Assembly (NCBI GenBank): GCA_913063055.1
Contig: CAJXZK010000002.1
Coordinates: 1 to 54,693, forward strand
DNA length: 54,693 nt
Direction: 5' to 3'
Origin: an uncultured bacterium
GTDB taxonomy: Bacteria > Cyanobacteriota > Vampirovibrionia > Obscuribacterales > Obscuribacteraceae
Both the position numbers and the translations under genes were made by a program. The notes below the pieces were generated by a model. It had not been told where the DNA came from and made no database searches. It saw nothing but the letters and a program-made list of their open reading frames with translations. This document shows, one piece after another, positions 42,366-50,806 of the stretch (positions are counted from its first letter, which is position 1; each line of letters starts with the position of its first letter).

Positions 42366-45215
42366 GTGGCTATGAATGAACCATTGAGCAAAAACTTAGA
42401 GTCTTTTAGTCGAGACTTTGCCGTAGCGTGCTTCAGCGCCTTCAGTTGCAGCTTAGTTTCGCTTAGCCTTGAACTGGTGCTGGCAAAAATAGCCCTGGTA
42501 AGCCTTGGCAGCACGGCAATGGCCTCGACCATAACAATCACTATTTATCTATTTGGTCTCACTTTCGGCGCCCTATGGGCACAGAATTGCCAGCAACGGG
42601 GCAGTCTATTGAAAGCTGCGGCAATAATGCTTGCAGCCGCGCCAGTGCTTTTCATTGCCCTGATGGGCTTTCTTAACAGCAATACTTTGTCAAGTCATCT
42701 GGTCTTGTTGTTTTTGACTTTAGCTCTGCTCTTACCGTCAAGCAGCTCAGCGGCCCTAGTAAGCCTATTAGCAACTCGACAAAAGCCCCAATGGAGTAAT
42801 TACGTCTATCTGGCAGCTAACCTGGGGGCATTCGCTGGGGCTCTAGCAACAGGCTTCTTTATATTGCCTAATTTGGGTCTGAGCGGCAGCCTCATGACCC
42901 TGGCCGTACTAATGGCCCCAACCGCCGTCTTGAGCTGGTTATCGCAAGGCAAAGCAAAAGACCAAAGAGAAGACCAATTGGCCAATCCGGTAGAAGACTC
43001 TTCTTTGCGGTTAACGGCCCCAAGCAAATCAGCCTCTCTAATTCTTTTCACCACCGCTCTTGTAATGACTGTCCTTGAATGCGCCTGGCTGAGGCTATCT
43101 TCACTTTTGTTAGGTTCGGCAAGTCTAACCTTCGCCGGCACACTAGCCGCCATCATCGCCGGACTGGCCATCGGCAACTTTATGGCCATAAAGCTGAGCA
43201 AAAGCAAAAGTGATTTAAAAATATTGCCTGCTGCGGCACTAACTTTGAGCACTCTGGCCTGCTTACTATCGCTGAAATCAATTGCGGCCCTACCCCTAAT
43301 TTTTCAAAATCTGCGCATTTTCTTTCAACTAGGTCAATTCGAAAATAGCAATTTTCTCGACCTGCCACAGCTTCTAGCCACCGCCATCTTGGTCGTACCC
43401 ACATGCATTGGCCTCGGTCTAATTTATCCGATCTATACCTGCGGCTTAAGCGGCCTGGCATGGCGGCGGACCTATACAATTGCAGCAGCTGGTGCCATCG
43501 CTGGGCCAGCATTATTTTTGATAATTCTGCCTCTCTGTTCTTTAGTAGTTGTAGTAAAACTCTGCATAGCTTTACTGGCGCTATTTACTATTGCCGAAGC
43601 TTTGTCGTTGAGAAAACGCTTCAAAGCGCTATCTCTGGCCTGCTCATTTGGCGCCATTTTGGCCCTTACACTGATCACAACTAGCTCCGGGGTGAAAAGC
43701 AGCACACTGACAGCAGGCCTGGCATATCTGCCAGCAACCAAGGCGGCTCTAGAGCAAATTAAAAGCGAACAAAAGTATCTTGATTTCAGATTTTATAGGG
43801 ATGGTACGAACAGTACAATCTCAGTTGAAGAAAGTAAGTTAGCCAATATTCGCATACTAAAAAGCGACGGCAAAGTCGAAGCGACTATTCCCATTGATAA
43901 ATCTGAGGCAGCCAGCGGCTCAGACCTAGCGACACAAACAATGCTCGGCCTGCTACCGACCCTCATTCATGGTGGCAGCGATCTACGCTGTCTCATTATT
44001 GGCCTGGGTAGTGGCACCACCAGCAGTACCGCAAGCGAAAGAGAACAGATTAAGACAATTGATGTTGTCGAAATAGAGCCTGCTGTTGTAGAAGCAGCCA
44101 AGTATTTTCAAAGTCAATTACCAGCGAAACTAAATATTATTCAAAGCGATGCCAGAGACCATTTAAAGAATGCCGGGGCCTATGACCTGATCATTTCTCA
44201 GCCGTCCGAACCCTGGGTGGCTGGCAGTTCGGCTCTCTTTACAGTCGAGTTCTTTCGCCTCATGCGGCAGAAGCTCAAACAAGACGGTCTTGTAACACAG
44301 TGGCTACAACTTTATGGCTTGAGCAATCGTGAATTTCTTTGCGCCTTGAAAACGTTTACTACGGTCTTTCCTGACACTCTAATTTTTCATCAAAAAGGTG
44401 CGGGTGAAATACTTTTAGTCGGCGCCAACAGCCCCAAGAGTCTGGCACAAATTGACAGCAGTGCTTATGAGAAAGCCTTTCTCAGCAACAGCGGCCGTGC
44501 GGCAATGGCTAGAGCTGGTATCGACAGTTGGGAGACATTCAGAAATGACCATCTCTTTGTGCTCAGCAAAGAAAAATCGTTGTCTGAGATTTTACCGGCA
44601 AAGCTCACGGACATTAGCCTCAACTCTGACGACAATTTGTTACTTGAATATTCTAGAGGCCGCTATCTTGCCAACAAGGAAGGAGCAAGCGAAAAGCAAT
44701 TGGCTGCCAACCTGGCAATTCTTGAGAACAAGAAAAATAATGCACCAATTGCAGCATTTTCACCGGATCAATTACCGAGCCCAGTAGCCCTTGACCGGGC
44801 ACTAGAGTTGGACCCATCCGCCTATCTATTACTAAATTTAAAGGGCAAAAGACTGCTACAACAGAAGCAGGCTGAGCTTGCCCTTCACTATCTAAATCGC
44901 TCTAAAGCACTCAACCCTTCTATTGAAGAAACTAGAGAACTTCTTGCGTTGGCTTTGACATACTTGGGTAAACTAGAAGAAGGACTCCAGGAAACCCAGG
45001 CAGCCCATCTAATAAATAACAAAAGCCCCATGCCCTATTTGATTGCTGCGTGCATATATCAAATCGAAGGCAACGGCGCGGAAGCTCGTTTAAACTTGAA
45101 CAAAGCTAAACAAAACTGTCCAGAAAATGAGATACTAAACCAAATCGCAGCTTTGCAGCTCAATGCTACAGGAACCCTGAAGTCACTCCTGATTAGGCTT
45201 TCGCTAGCACTTTAG
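42366..45215 (+). CDS. Membrane spermidine-synthase-like protein fused to TPR domain
   Basis: This 949-residue protein starts at GTG 42366 or ATG 42372. The N-terminal half has about 10-12 membrane helices (for example SLVSLSLELVLAKIALVSLG, the usual start of fused MFS/spermidine-synthase proteins). A soluble aminopropyltransferase-like domain follows at ~540-720: CLIIGLGSGTTSST (nucleotide-binding Gly loop), DVVEIEPAVVEAAKYF (acidic ligand end) and SDARDHLKNAGAYDLIISQPSEPWVAG. The C-terminal ~130 residues carry three TPRs (LNLKGKRLLQQKQAELALHY, LLALALTYLGKLEEGLQE, ACIYQIEGNGAEARLN). Classical spermidine synthases lack both the membrane part and the TPRs, and the natural substrate of this fused family is not established. 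The DxxxxQPSEPW segment retains acidic and aromatic residues near the active site. Confidence 0.88.
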   Translation: MAMNEPLSKNLESFSRDFAVACFSAFSCSLVSLSLELVLAKIALVSLGSTAMASTITITIYLFGLTFGALWAQNCQQRGSLLKAAAIMLAAAPVLFIALMGFLNSNTLSSHLVLLFLTLALLLPSSSSAALVSLLATRQKPQWSNYVYLAANLGAFAGALATGFFILPNLGLSGSLMTLAVLMAPTAVLSWLSQGKAKDQREDQLANPVEDSSLRLTAPSKSASLILFTTALVMTVLECAWLRLSSLLLGSASLTFAGTLAAIIAGLAIGNFMAIKLSKSKSDLKILPAAALTLSTLACLLSLKSIAALPLIFQNLRIFFQLGQFENSNFLDLPQLLATAILVVPTCIGLGLIYPIYTCGLSGLAWRRTYTIAAAGAIAGPALFLIILPLCSLVVVVKLCIALLALFTIAEALSLRKRFKALSLACSFGAILALTLITTSSGVKSSTLTAGLAYLPATKAALEQIKSEQKYLDFRFYRDGTNSTISVEESKLANIRILKSDGKVEATIPIDKSEAASGSDLATQTMLGLLPTLIHGGSDLRCLIIGLGSGTTSSTASEREQIKTIDVVEIEPAVVEAAKYFQSQLPAKLNIIQSDARDHLKNAGAYDLIISQPSEPWVAGSSALFTVEFFRLMRQKLKQDGLVTQWLQLYGLSNREFLCALKTFTTVFPDTLIFHQKGAGEILLVGANSPKSLAQIDSSAYEKAFLSNSGRAAMARAGIDSWETFRNDHLFVLSKEKSLSEILPAKLTDISLNSDDNLLLEYSRGRYLANKEGASEKQLAANLAILENKKNNAPIAAFSPDQLPSPVALDRALELDPSAYLLLNLKGKRLLQQKQAELALHYLNRSKALNPSIEETRELLALALTYLGKLEEGLQETQAAHLINNKSPMPYLIAACIYQIEGNGAEARLNLNKAKQNCPENEILNQIAALQLNATGTLKSLLIRLSLAL

Positions 45216-45219
45216 AACA

Positions 45220-45249
45220 TTTAAAATTGAGTAGCCACTCACTTTTAAA
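45220..45249 (+). terminator. Stable hairpin between the spermidine-synthase-like and regulator genes
   Basis: TTTAAAATTGAGT pairs with ACTCACTTTTAAA around an AGCC loop, with one mismatch in 13 pairs. It begins 4 bases after the stop at 45215. A/T runs at the base could work as a weak intrinsic terminator, or the hairpin may protect the transcript end. The regulator gene begins 33 bases later. Confidence 0.45.
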
Positions 45250-45282
45250 GTGCTCCGGCCAAAGCCCTTGAATAGGTGCACA

Positions 45283-46224
45283 ATGTCATTCAGACTTCTA
45301 CTGATAGAAGACAGCCCGACACAACTAATAACCATATCTAAGACTCTTGAAGCCGAGGGATATACAGTTATAGAGGCTCGCAATGGAGCTGAGGGGCTAG
45401 CTCGCGCTTACAACGAGTTACCCGACTTAATCATTTCAGACGTAGTCATGACCGGTATCAACGGATATCAGCTATGTCGCTTGGTTAAGAGTGACCCAGA
45501 TCTTGCAGCCACTCCCGTTATTCTACTGACAAAGCTAGATGGCTCAGTTGATAGATTTTGGGGCTTTAAGTCCGGAGCAGATCGCTATATTCCCAAAGAG
45601 CCTGGTTTCACAAGCTTGATCAAAGCCACCCAGGAGATGCTAGAAGAGGCCACTCTCAAGCCGCGCTTACGACTTATTGGCGAGCCTTCCAAAACCCTTT
45701 CGGCAGAAGACGTCAACAACCGCCTCAACCAACTGCTCGAACGTTTGCTTTTTGAAGCCACCATCGTCGACGAAGTGCGCCGCATCGCCGAGGACGAACT
45801 AGATGTCGATGCGGTAACGCAAAAACTCTTCAATCTATTGTCGTCAATTCTCAACTACCAGGCCCTCGGACTAGTACTAAACCAGGGCACTGGCTCAGTC
45901 TTACGCGTCGACGCCGGACCAAATTTAGATGAAGCGGCCTTACGTGGATATGTCACCAAGTTAGCTCTGCAGTTGGGCCTACCTCCTCTGCGGGATGAAG
46001 TGGCCAAAGGTCACTACCTACCAGACAATGCCTTAACGCAGCCTATCGACATCAAAGGCCAGAGATTGGGGCTACTTGTTGTCGTGCCTTATCCGCAACA
46101 GATATTCAAACCAGGTGATCAGAAAGTTGTTCGATTAATTGGCGAACAGTTATCGGTAGTTCTACGACTACTAGAGTTGAACGGGCAGTCGCGACCCAAG
46201 AATACTGCAATCAAACAGACCTAA
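45283..46224 (+). CDS. Response regulator with C-terminal GAF-like domain
   Basis: The ATG at 45283 gives 313 residues; a GTG at 45250 lies in the hairpin and is unlikely. The receiver domain (1-125) has Asp10 after Glu9 (LLLIEDSPTQ), phosphoacceptor Asp53 (LIISDVVMTG), Thr83 and Lys105 (YIPKEP), all present. A linker helix region (LNQLLERLLFEATIVDEVRR) leads to a GAF-like domain at ~185-300 (KLFNLLSSILNYQALGLVLN ... LGLLVVVPYPQQIF ... VRLIGEQLSVVLRLL). There is no DNA-binding or GGDEF output, so it probably acts through protein contacts or small-molecule binding. It is convergent with the 46227 gene with 2 bases between stops. It is a possible acceptor for the large phosphorelay kinase. Confidence 0.9.
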   Translation: MSFRLLLIEDSPTQLITISKTLEAEGYTVIEARNGAEGLARAYNELPDLIISDVVMTGINGYQLCRLVKSDPDLAATPVILLTKLDGSVDRFWGFKSGADRYIPKEPGFTSLIKATQEMLEEATLKPRLRLIGEPSKTLSAEDVNNRLNQLLERLLFEATIVDEVRRIAEDELDVDAVTQKLFNLLSSILNYQALGLVLNQGTGSVLRVDAGPNLDEAALRGYVTKLALQLGLPPLRDEVAKGHYLPDNALTQPIDIKGQRLGLLVVVPYPQQIFKPGDQKVVRLIGEQLSVVLRLLELNGQSRPKNTAIKQT

Positions 46225-46226
46225 TT

Positions 46227-48818
46227 TTACTTAGACTTACGACGCTTTGAGCGACGATCGCCATCCGGCGGCAGCTTGTCATCGCCGAGGTTAGATTTTG
46301 TTGTGAATGGCTTATCGTTAGCAAAAGATGTCTTGAGCTGACGCCGTTCTTTAATGGGGCCGCCCGGCGTAGTCTTTGGTTTCCCTTCACCAGCCTCGGG
46401 TTCATCCTCTAAGAGCAATGAGGCCAGCGCCGAAGCAGGAACGGAAACAATCTGCCAGCTACTGCTACTACCTTTTTGTTCGTCAACCGGTACAGGCTGG
46501 TTTGCAGCCTGGCTTGCAGATTGGCTTGCAGATTGGTTTGCAGGCTGGCTTGCAGATTGGTTTGCAGGCTGGCTTGCAGATTGGTTTGCAGGCTGGTTTG
46601 CATTCTGTTCAGAACTTGGCACAGCATTTAATTCTGATGTAGCAGTCATTTCTTCTTGCTCACCAATATCTAAAGCTTCATCAGCTGCAGCGTTAAGAGC
46701 AGCAAACTCTTCTTCCACCTGAGAGAGGTCTTCGTCGTGCTCCAAGCTAGGTGGAGCAAAATCGTCTTGAGCACTGAACCTTTGAACCGTATTAGCTGCG
46801 CTAGAAGTATCGGCAGTACTTGAAGTATGAGCTGCACTCGAAGCGCTAGGCACTATATCTAGTGGCAAGTCGTGAGCAGCACTGGCACTATTGTCAGCCC
46901 ATATGCTAGCAAAGGGTGATTGCTCTGGCATCTCGTCTTGAACTGGAGAATATGAAGGTTCAAGTTCGGCCATGAGGTCGGTCAGCGACTTTTTCTTAGT
47001 TGCCTCAGGTCGAGCAAATGGAGAGGGAGACGAAGAAGAAGAGGACTGATCCGAAGAAGACGAAGAATCAGAAGAAGCAGGAGAAGAAGACGACGATGGA
47101 GGCGGCAGTTCAGAAGTGTCTGCGCGTGAGTCAGAGGTATCATAAAGTGATGCCAGAGATGGTGCCAAATTTAGCTGAGCCGGCATCGTTACAGCATCTA
47201 AATCTGGGCTGGTATCCACAAGAGAAGAGTTGAGATTTTCACTTTCTGCCGGACTATCCCAATCAAGTTGATCTTTCCAAGATGGCACAGCGTTGCCAAT
47301 ATTGAGGGCCGGCGATGAAGAGGCTGTTGGGGCTGGAGAAGAAGAAACAGGAGAAGAAATGGGAGAGGGCGAGCTGTTCAGTAGCTCGCGGGCACGAGCC
47401 GGAGAAGGCGCAGGCTGTGAGGAAAGTTCCTCAGCCTGGGTGACAACTTCGCCAGCGCTAGCACTGACGTTTTCACTAGCCAGCTCAGTTTCACTTTCAG
47501 ATTCATCATCACTAGCATTGAGCGCTTCAGCAACCTCAGCGGCACTATCTTCCAAGGAGACAGTAGCCACAACCACCGGCAAACGCGGCAATGTATCATC
47601 CATCTGACTGCGATAGGCTTCCTGCAATTGTACGGCTGTTAGATAAGAGCGAGCCACTAAAATATCACCAAACTCTATGCCACTCTTAGCTCTCTCAAGC
47701 ATAGACTCTTGAAACTGAGCGGCCGTGATGCCACCAGTTTTTAACAGCTGCTGTCCCAGCAATACACAGCTCAGATCATCTTCTTCGATAAAGCCTTGCT
47801 TCACAAGGAAGGCACCAAACATCAATTCAGGCATAGCCTTGTGCATATCTGCGGCGATTTCTAATTCGGTTGTCTCCAGTAGACCGGCACAGAGCAAGAG
47901 CTCGCCAATTCGCAACTGGGGGCGATTAGCGACACTAGCTTTACCCTCACCGCCTTCTTCAGAGGCTCCTCTCAAACCCATGCGGCGGAAGTCATAGTCG
48001 GTGCGAGTAACGGGATCGCACAAAATATCGTGGGCAATCCAAAGACTCTGTAAGCTATTGAGTAAGTCTTTGCGAGCCTGACCAGCCAAGGTTCCAGAAG
48101 CGTGTTGCCGCAAAAGCGGTCTTACCTTGCGCAAAAAGCTCTTGTGAATACTGCCGAAATCTGCCATTTGACTAACTTGCAAGCGCAAGTAAAAATCAAG
48201 AATGGCGGCTGCACCAGTAGCTGGTGCCGAAGCCGTGAAACTAGGTACAGGTATCAAGGCAAAACTAGGCACTGTAACGAGCGGAAGAAGCGGAGCTGTT
48301 GAACGAGCTGCCGCTGATTCAGCGGAAGGAGCGGCAGGAGCTGTTGGCGGAGGCTCGGGTGCGACAGAAGTCTGAGCTTCAGGCTCAACTTCTGTTCGGT
48401 CTGCAAGCGCATTGCTGGCTAGAACTGCTGCCTCAGACTCTAATCCTGGCGCGTCTATGGCCTGAACCTCAGCCGGTGCCTCAGCTGATGCTTCAGGCAT
48501 GGCCTCGGCCGTTGCCTCGGGCTGCGGGGAAATTATCGGACCCTCGGCAGGAGCACCCCAATCGATATCGGGCATTGGCCTGCGAGGTTCTTTCTCAAGC
48601 ATCAACTCTGGCGGTAAACTAATTGGCTCTTCCCAGCCCATTTCTTGCGAAGTTTTGAGCAAAATGAAGATCTGCTGATGGGCGTGACTAGACCCAGCCG
48701 TATCACCACGCTCTAAGCTCTGACGCAAGGCTGCTGCCAGCACACGCGTCTCAAGCTCAATCCGTTCACGTGACGTGTCCGGCTCTGGCTGATTAGGATA
48801 AGCGTTACCTGAGGTCAT
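46227..48818 (-). CDS. Low-complexity protein with degenerate J-domain and MshEN-like repeats
   Basis: This 863-residue protein is probably cytoplasmic. Residues ~1-90 are a charged helical segment (RIELETRVLAAALRQSLERG). About 90-190 is Ala/Pro/Glu-rich. At ~205-290 there is a J-domain-like region (AAAILDFYLRLQVSQMADFG, IHKSFLRKVRPLL, LNSLQSLWIAHDILCDPVTRTDYD) without the HPD tripeptide needed to stimulate Hsp70. At ~300-400 there are three MshEN/GspE-N-like 35-residue units (RIGELLLCAGLLETTELEIA, FGAFLVKQGFIEEDDLSCVL, FGDILVARSYLTAVQLQEAY), folds that bind c-di-GMP or act as adaptors in secretion ATPases. The last ~450 residues are Ser/Pro/Ala/Glu-rich and disordered, with the QPANQSAS repeat at the end and a basic tail (RRSKRRKSK). 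I know no protein with this full order. Confidence 0.78.
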   Translation of the reverse strand: MTSGNAYPNQPEPDTSRERIELETRVLAAALRQSLERGDTAGSSHAHQQIFILLKTSQEMGWEEPISLPPELMLEKEPRRPMPDIDWGAPAEGPIISPQPEATAEAMPEASAEAPAEVQAIDAPGLESEAAVLASNALADRTEVEPEAQTSVAPEPPPTAPAAPSAESAAARSTAPLLPLVTVPSFALIPVPSFTASAPATGAAAILDFYLRLQVSQMADFGSIHKSFLRKVRPLLRQHASGTLAGQARKDLLNSLQSLWIAHDILCDPVTRTDYDFRRMGLRGASEEGGEGKASVANRPQLRIGELLLCAGLLETTELEIAADMHKAMPELMFGAFLVKQGFIEEDDLSCVLLGQQLLKTGGITAAQFQESMLERAKSGIEFGDILVARSYLTAVQLQEAYRSQMDDTLPRLPVVVATVSLEDSAAEVAEALNASDDESESETELASENVSASAGEVVTQAEELSSQPAPSPARARELLNSSPSPISSPVSSSPAPTASSSPALNIGNAVPSWKDQLDWDSPAESENLNSSLVDTSPDLDAVTMPAQLNLAPSLASLYDTSDSRADTSELPPPSSSSSPASSDSSSSSDQSSSSSSPSPFARPEATKKKSLTDLMAELEPSYSPVQDEMPEQSPFASIWADNSASAAHDLPLDIVPSASSAAHTSSTADTSSAANTVQRFSAQDDFAPPSLEHDEDLSQVEEEFAALNAAADEALDIGEQEEMTATSELNAVPSSEQNANQPANQSASQPANQSASQPANQSASQSASQAANQPVPVDEQKGSSSSWQIVSVPASALASLLLEDEPEAGEGKPKTTPGGPIKERRQLKTSFANDKPFTTKSNLGDDKLPPDGDRRSKRRKSK
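46496..46603. repeat. 12-bp minisatellite, nine copies, inside the 46227 gene
   Basis: Nine consecutive 12-mers follow the consensus (G/A)(C/T)TGG(C/T)TTGCAG on the plus strand. The units alternate between GCTGG and ATTGG forms, which gives a higher-order 24-base period over the right part. In the minus-strand gene they encode tetrapeptides NQPA / NQSA / SQPA. The near-identity of the copies points to recent slippage. The array length is divisible by three, so expansion keeps the frame. Confidence 0.85.
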
Positions 48819-48984
48819 TTACTAAGTGTTGGCAACTTGCATTAGGTGTAATCTACCCTGATACCCAAAATAGAGATAACGAAAAACAGAAATGGCTGTG
48901 ATCTCTAAATAGTAATAATAATCTTCCCAGTAGTATTTAGGTATTCACCTGTTTTTTTCTCTTGATAAGGAGTTATAGAAATTA

Positions 48985-49800
48985 ATGACCGCCGAAAATC
49001 AAACAGGTAAAAGTTCCGAATACCAAATTAAAACCCCTAACCAGACGGATGACAAATCGATGTCAAACGCTGATTTTGAGCCGCTACTCAAGCTTTTAAG
49101 AGTTCATCCTGCCCTAGACGGCCTTCACCTGGACGAGCAACGTTGGCATTTATTAGACCGATTTTGTGGCATTTTGAGTGCTTACAACGAAAAGGTTAAT
49201 TTAGTAGCCAATACAACACCAGAAGTTCTTGTAAACAGACACATACTTGACGGCCTCACTGTAGCAAGCAACATCTACAAGTCGAAAATGACATCAGGGA
49301 AACTTATCGATATTGGCTCTGGTGGCGGATTACCAGCCATGGTGATTGCTATCGCCTGCCCCGATCTTGCAGTCACCATGGTTGACTCGGTTGGAAAAAA
49401 GGTGAAATTTCTCAATGACGCTAGCCAAGAGCTTGGCCTCGTCAACAACCGAGCTCTTACGGGCCGGGCAGAAGAGTTAGCACGAGAGAAAGGCGAGCGA
49501 GCCAGCTACGACCTTGCCACGGCCAGGGCAGTAGGCACTCTTACCCTGACTCTAGAGTTATGTTTGCCTTTTCTCAAACGCAACGGCCTCTACATGGCAC
49601 AAAAGACCGGTAGCCGCTTAGAGCAAGAACTAAAAGATGCCAAAGCTATGATGCGCGAACTTGAGTGCCGAGTAGAGCAGACCAAGGTCTTTACCGATAT
49701 GCCTGGCGTTGAGGACAGCGTCATTTTACTGATTCGAAAAATCGACGACACACCACACTACTACCCTCGTCCTTGGGCAAAGATCAAAGCGAGCAAATAA
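48985..49800 (+). CDS. rsmG: 16S rRNA (guanine527-N7)-methyltransferase RsmG (GidB)
   Basis: This 271-residue protein starts at ATG 48985 with AAGGAG 13 bases upstream. Met27 (MSNADFE) is an alternative, since the first 25 residues are polar and not conserved. The SAM-binding motif IDIGSGGGLPAMVIAIACPD (~112-131) and VTMVDSVGKKVKFLNDAS are diagnostic. So are TGRAEELA, ATARAVGTLTLTLELCLPFL and the C-terminal YPRPWAKIK, which corresponds to the YPRRxGxPxK end. It uses SAM to methylate N7 of G527 in the 530 loop of 16S rRNA; losing this changes streptomycin sensitivity in other bacteria. The ~166 bases upstream hold no gene. It is convergent with 49810-50712. Confidence 0.95.
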   Translation: MTAENQTGKSSEYQIKTPNQTDDKSMSNADFEPLLKLLRVHPALDGLHLDEQRWHLLDRFCGILSAYNEKVNLVANTTPEVLVNRHILDGLTVASNIYKSKMTSGKLIDIGSGGGLPAMVIAIACPDLAVTMVDSVGKKVKFLNDASQELGLVNNRALTGRAEELAREKGERASYDLATARAVGTLTLTLELCLPFLKRNGLYMAQKTGSRLEQELKDAKAMMRELECRVEQTKVFTDMPGVEDSVILLIRKIDDTPHYYPRPWAKIKASK

Positions 49801-49809
49801 TCTTTAGTC

Positions 49810-50712
49810 CTAAAATGCAGCCTCTGCTTCTTCTAGGTCTTCGACCAACCAGCCCTCAGCCTGGGCCTGTAGCTTGGCTTTGCCCATACCGTCTTCAATT
49901 GCCAACTCAAAGAGTCGACGACGCGAGCCAAAGACATAAGAGGCGCGATTAATCAACGAAGTGATGTCCACATGGTCGTGAGCAAAAATTACTGGATCTA
50001 AACGCCGATACCAAGAATCTCCAGCTGGCGCAATTAAGTCGGCCACCAGATTGCCAAGGTCAATTTCTTCTTTCGGCTTCTTGGCTCGAGCAGGCCAGCT
50101 GACCATATATCGCTTCAGATCAAAACCTAAGCACTCGACCCGGCCAAGGTAGTAGATATTCTCGTCTTCAATACCAAAGCCGGCCTCTTCCCAGCGATGA
50201 CTCTCTTCAATCCAGAATTCACGCAAAACTTCAGTAATCGTCTCCATATGAGGCTTGAGGCGCCACATGTAGCTAGTGGGCAAATAGGAGCGCGACGGCT
50301 TGAAATCCCATGAATCTTCACTATAGGAAAGCTGATATTGGTGAGTAGTGGCCCAAGCCGACATGAGCAAGCTGGTCCAGACATTATTATCAGAATAAAC
50401 TTTGGCGTAGCTCTTCTTAAACCACTCCTGCCAACCGTCAAACTCTTCGTACTGATTAGAGCGCTTGGTTAAACCATCGCGCCACTCTTTTTCGTCTTGC
50501 AAAGGGTCTTCGGCATGAAAGAACTCTTCCCAATAAGCTGTTACCACAGCCACTTCTAGCAAAGAATTTTCCGATTTGCCAACAGACTCTTCCCAGAGTT
50601 TCTCGCAAATCTTGATCGATTGCTCGCACCGAGCATAGGGGTTAGAACTGGCAAATTCGGCGTTGTGCCTAACCCAGTCGATACCAGTCCTGATCAGAAA
50701 AGCCGGAAGCAT
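49810..50712 (-). CDS. Protein of unknown function, Trp/Tyr-rich
   Basis: This 300-residue soluble protein has no signal peptide; its ATG follows AAGGAA by about 12 bases. It is rich in Trp and Tyr (AYWEEFFHAED, DGWQEWFKKSYAKVY, NNVWTSLLMSAWATTHQYQL, SWYRRLDP) and acidic, with mostly helical segments. The C-terminus (RRLFELAIEDGMGKAKLQAQAEGW) is a helix followed by acidic residues. I recognise no domain or catalytic motif. It is in line with malQ and purB on the minus strand (94 bases from malQ), so it could be the last gene of that transcription unit. Confidence 0.75.
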   Translation of the reverse strand: MLPAFLIRTGIDWVRHNAEFASSNPYARCEQSIKICEKLWEESVGKSENSLLEVAVVTAYWEEFFHAEDPLQDEKEWRDGLTKRSNQYEEFDGWQEWFKKSYAKVYSDNNVWTSLLMSAWATTHQYQLSYSEDSWDFKPSRSYLPTSYMWRLKPHMETITEVLREFWIEESHRWEEAGFGIEDENIYYLGRVECLGFDLKRYMVSWPARAKKPKEEIDLGNLVADLIAPAGDSWYRRLDPVIFAHDHVDITSLINRASYVFGSRRRLFELAIEDGMGKAKLQAQAEGWLVEDLEEAEAAF

Positions 50713-50806
50713 TTACTGCGGTTCCTTTTAGGTGAAATTAGAAATTAACAGACCTTAGAAGCATACCCCAAAAGTCTATAAATTATCTTCAGCGAAAAGG
50801 CCAAAA

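Noticed and set aside
46496-46603. CRISPR array
   Set aside because: Units are 12 bases with no spacers, lie inside a coding frame and have no cas genes nearby.
46354-46722. Plus-strand frames through the repeat array and low-complexity gene
   Set aside because: They are open only because of the repeat and Ser/Ala-rich codons on the other strand.
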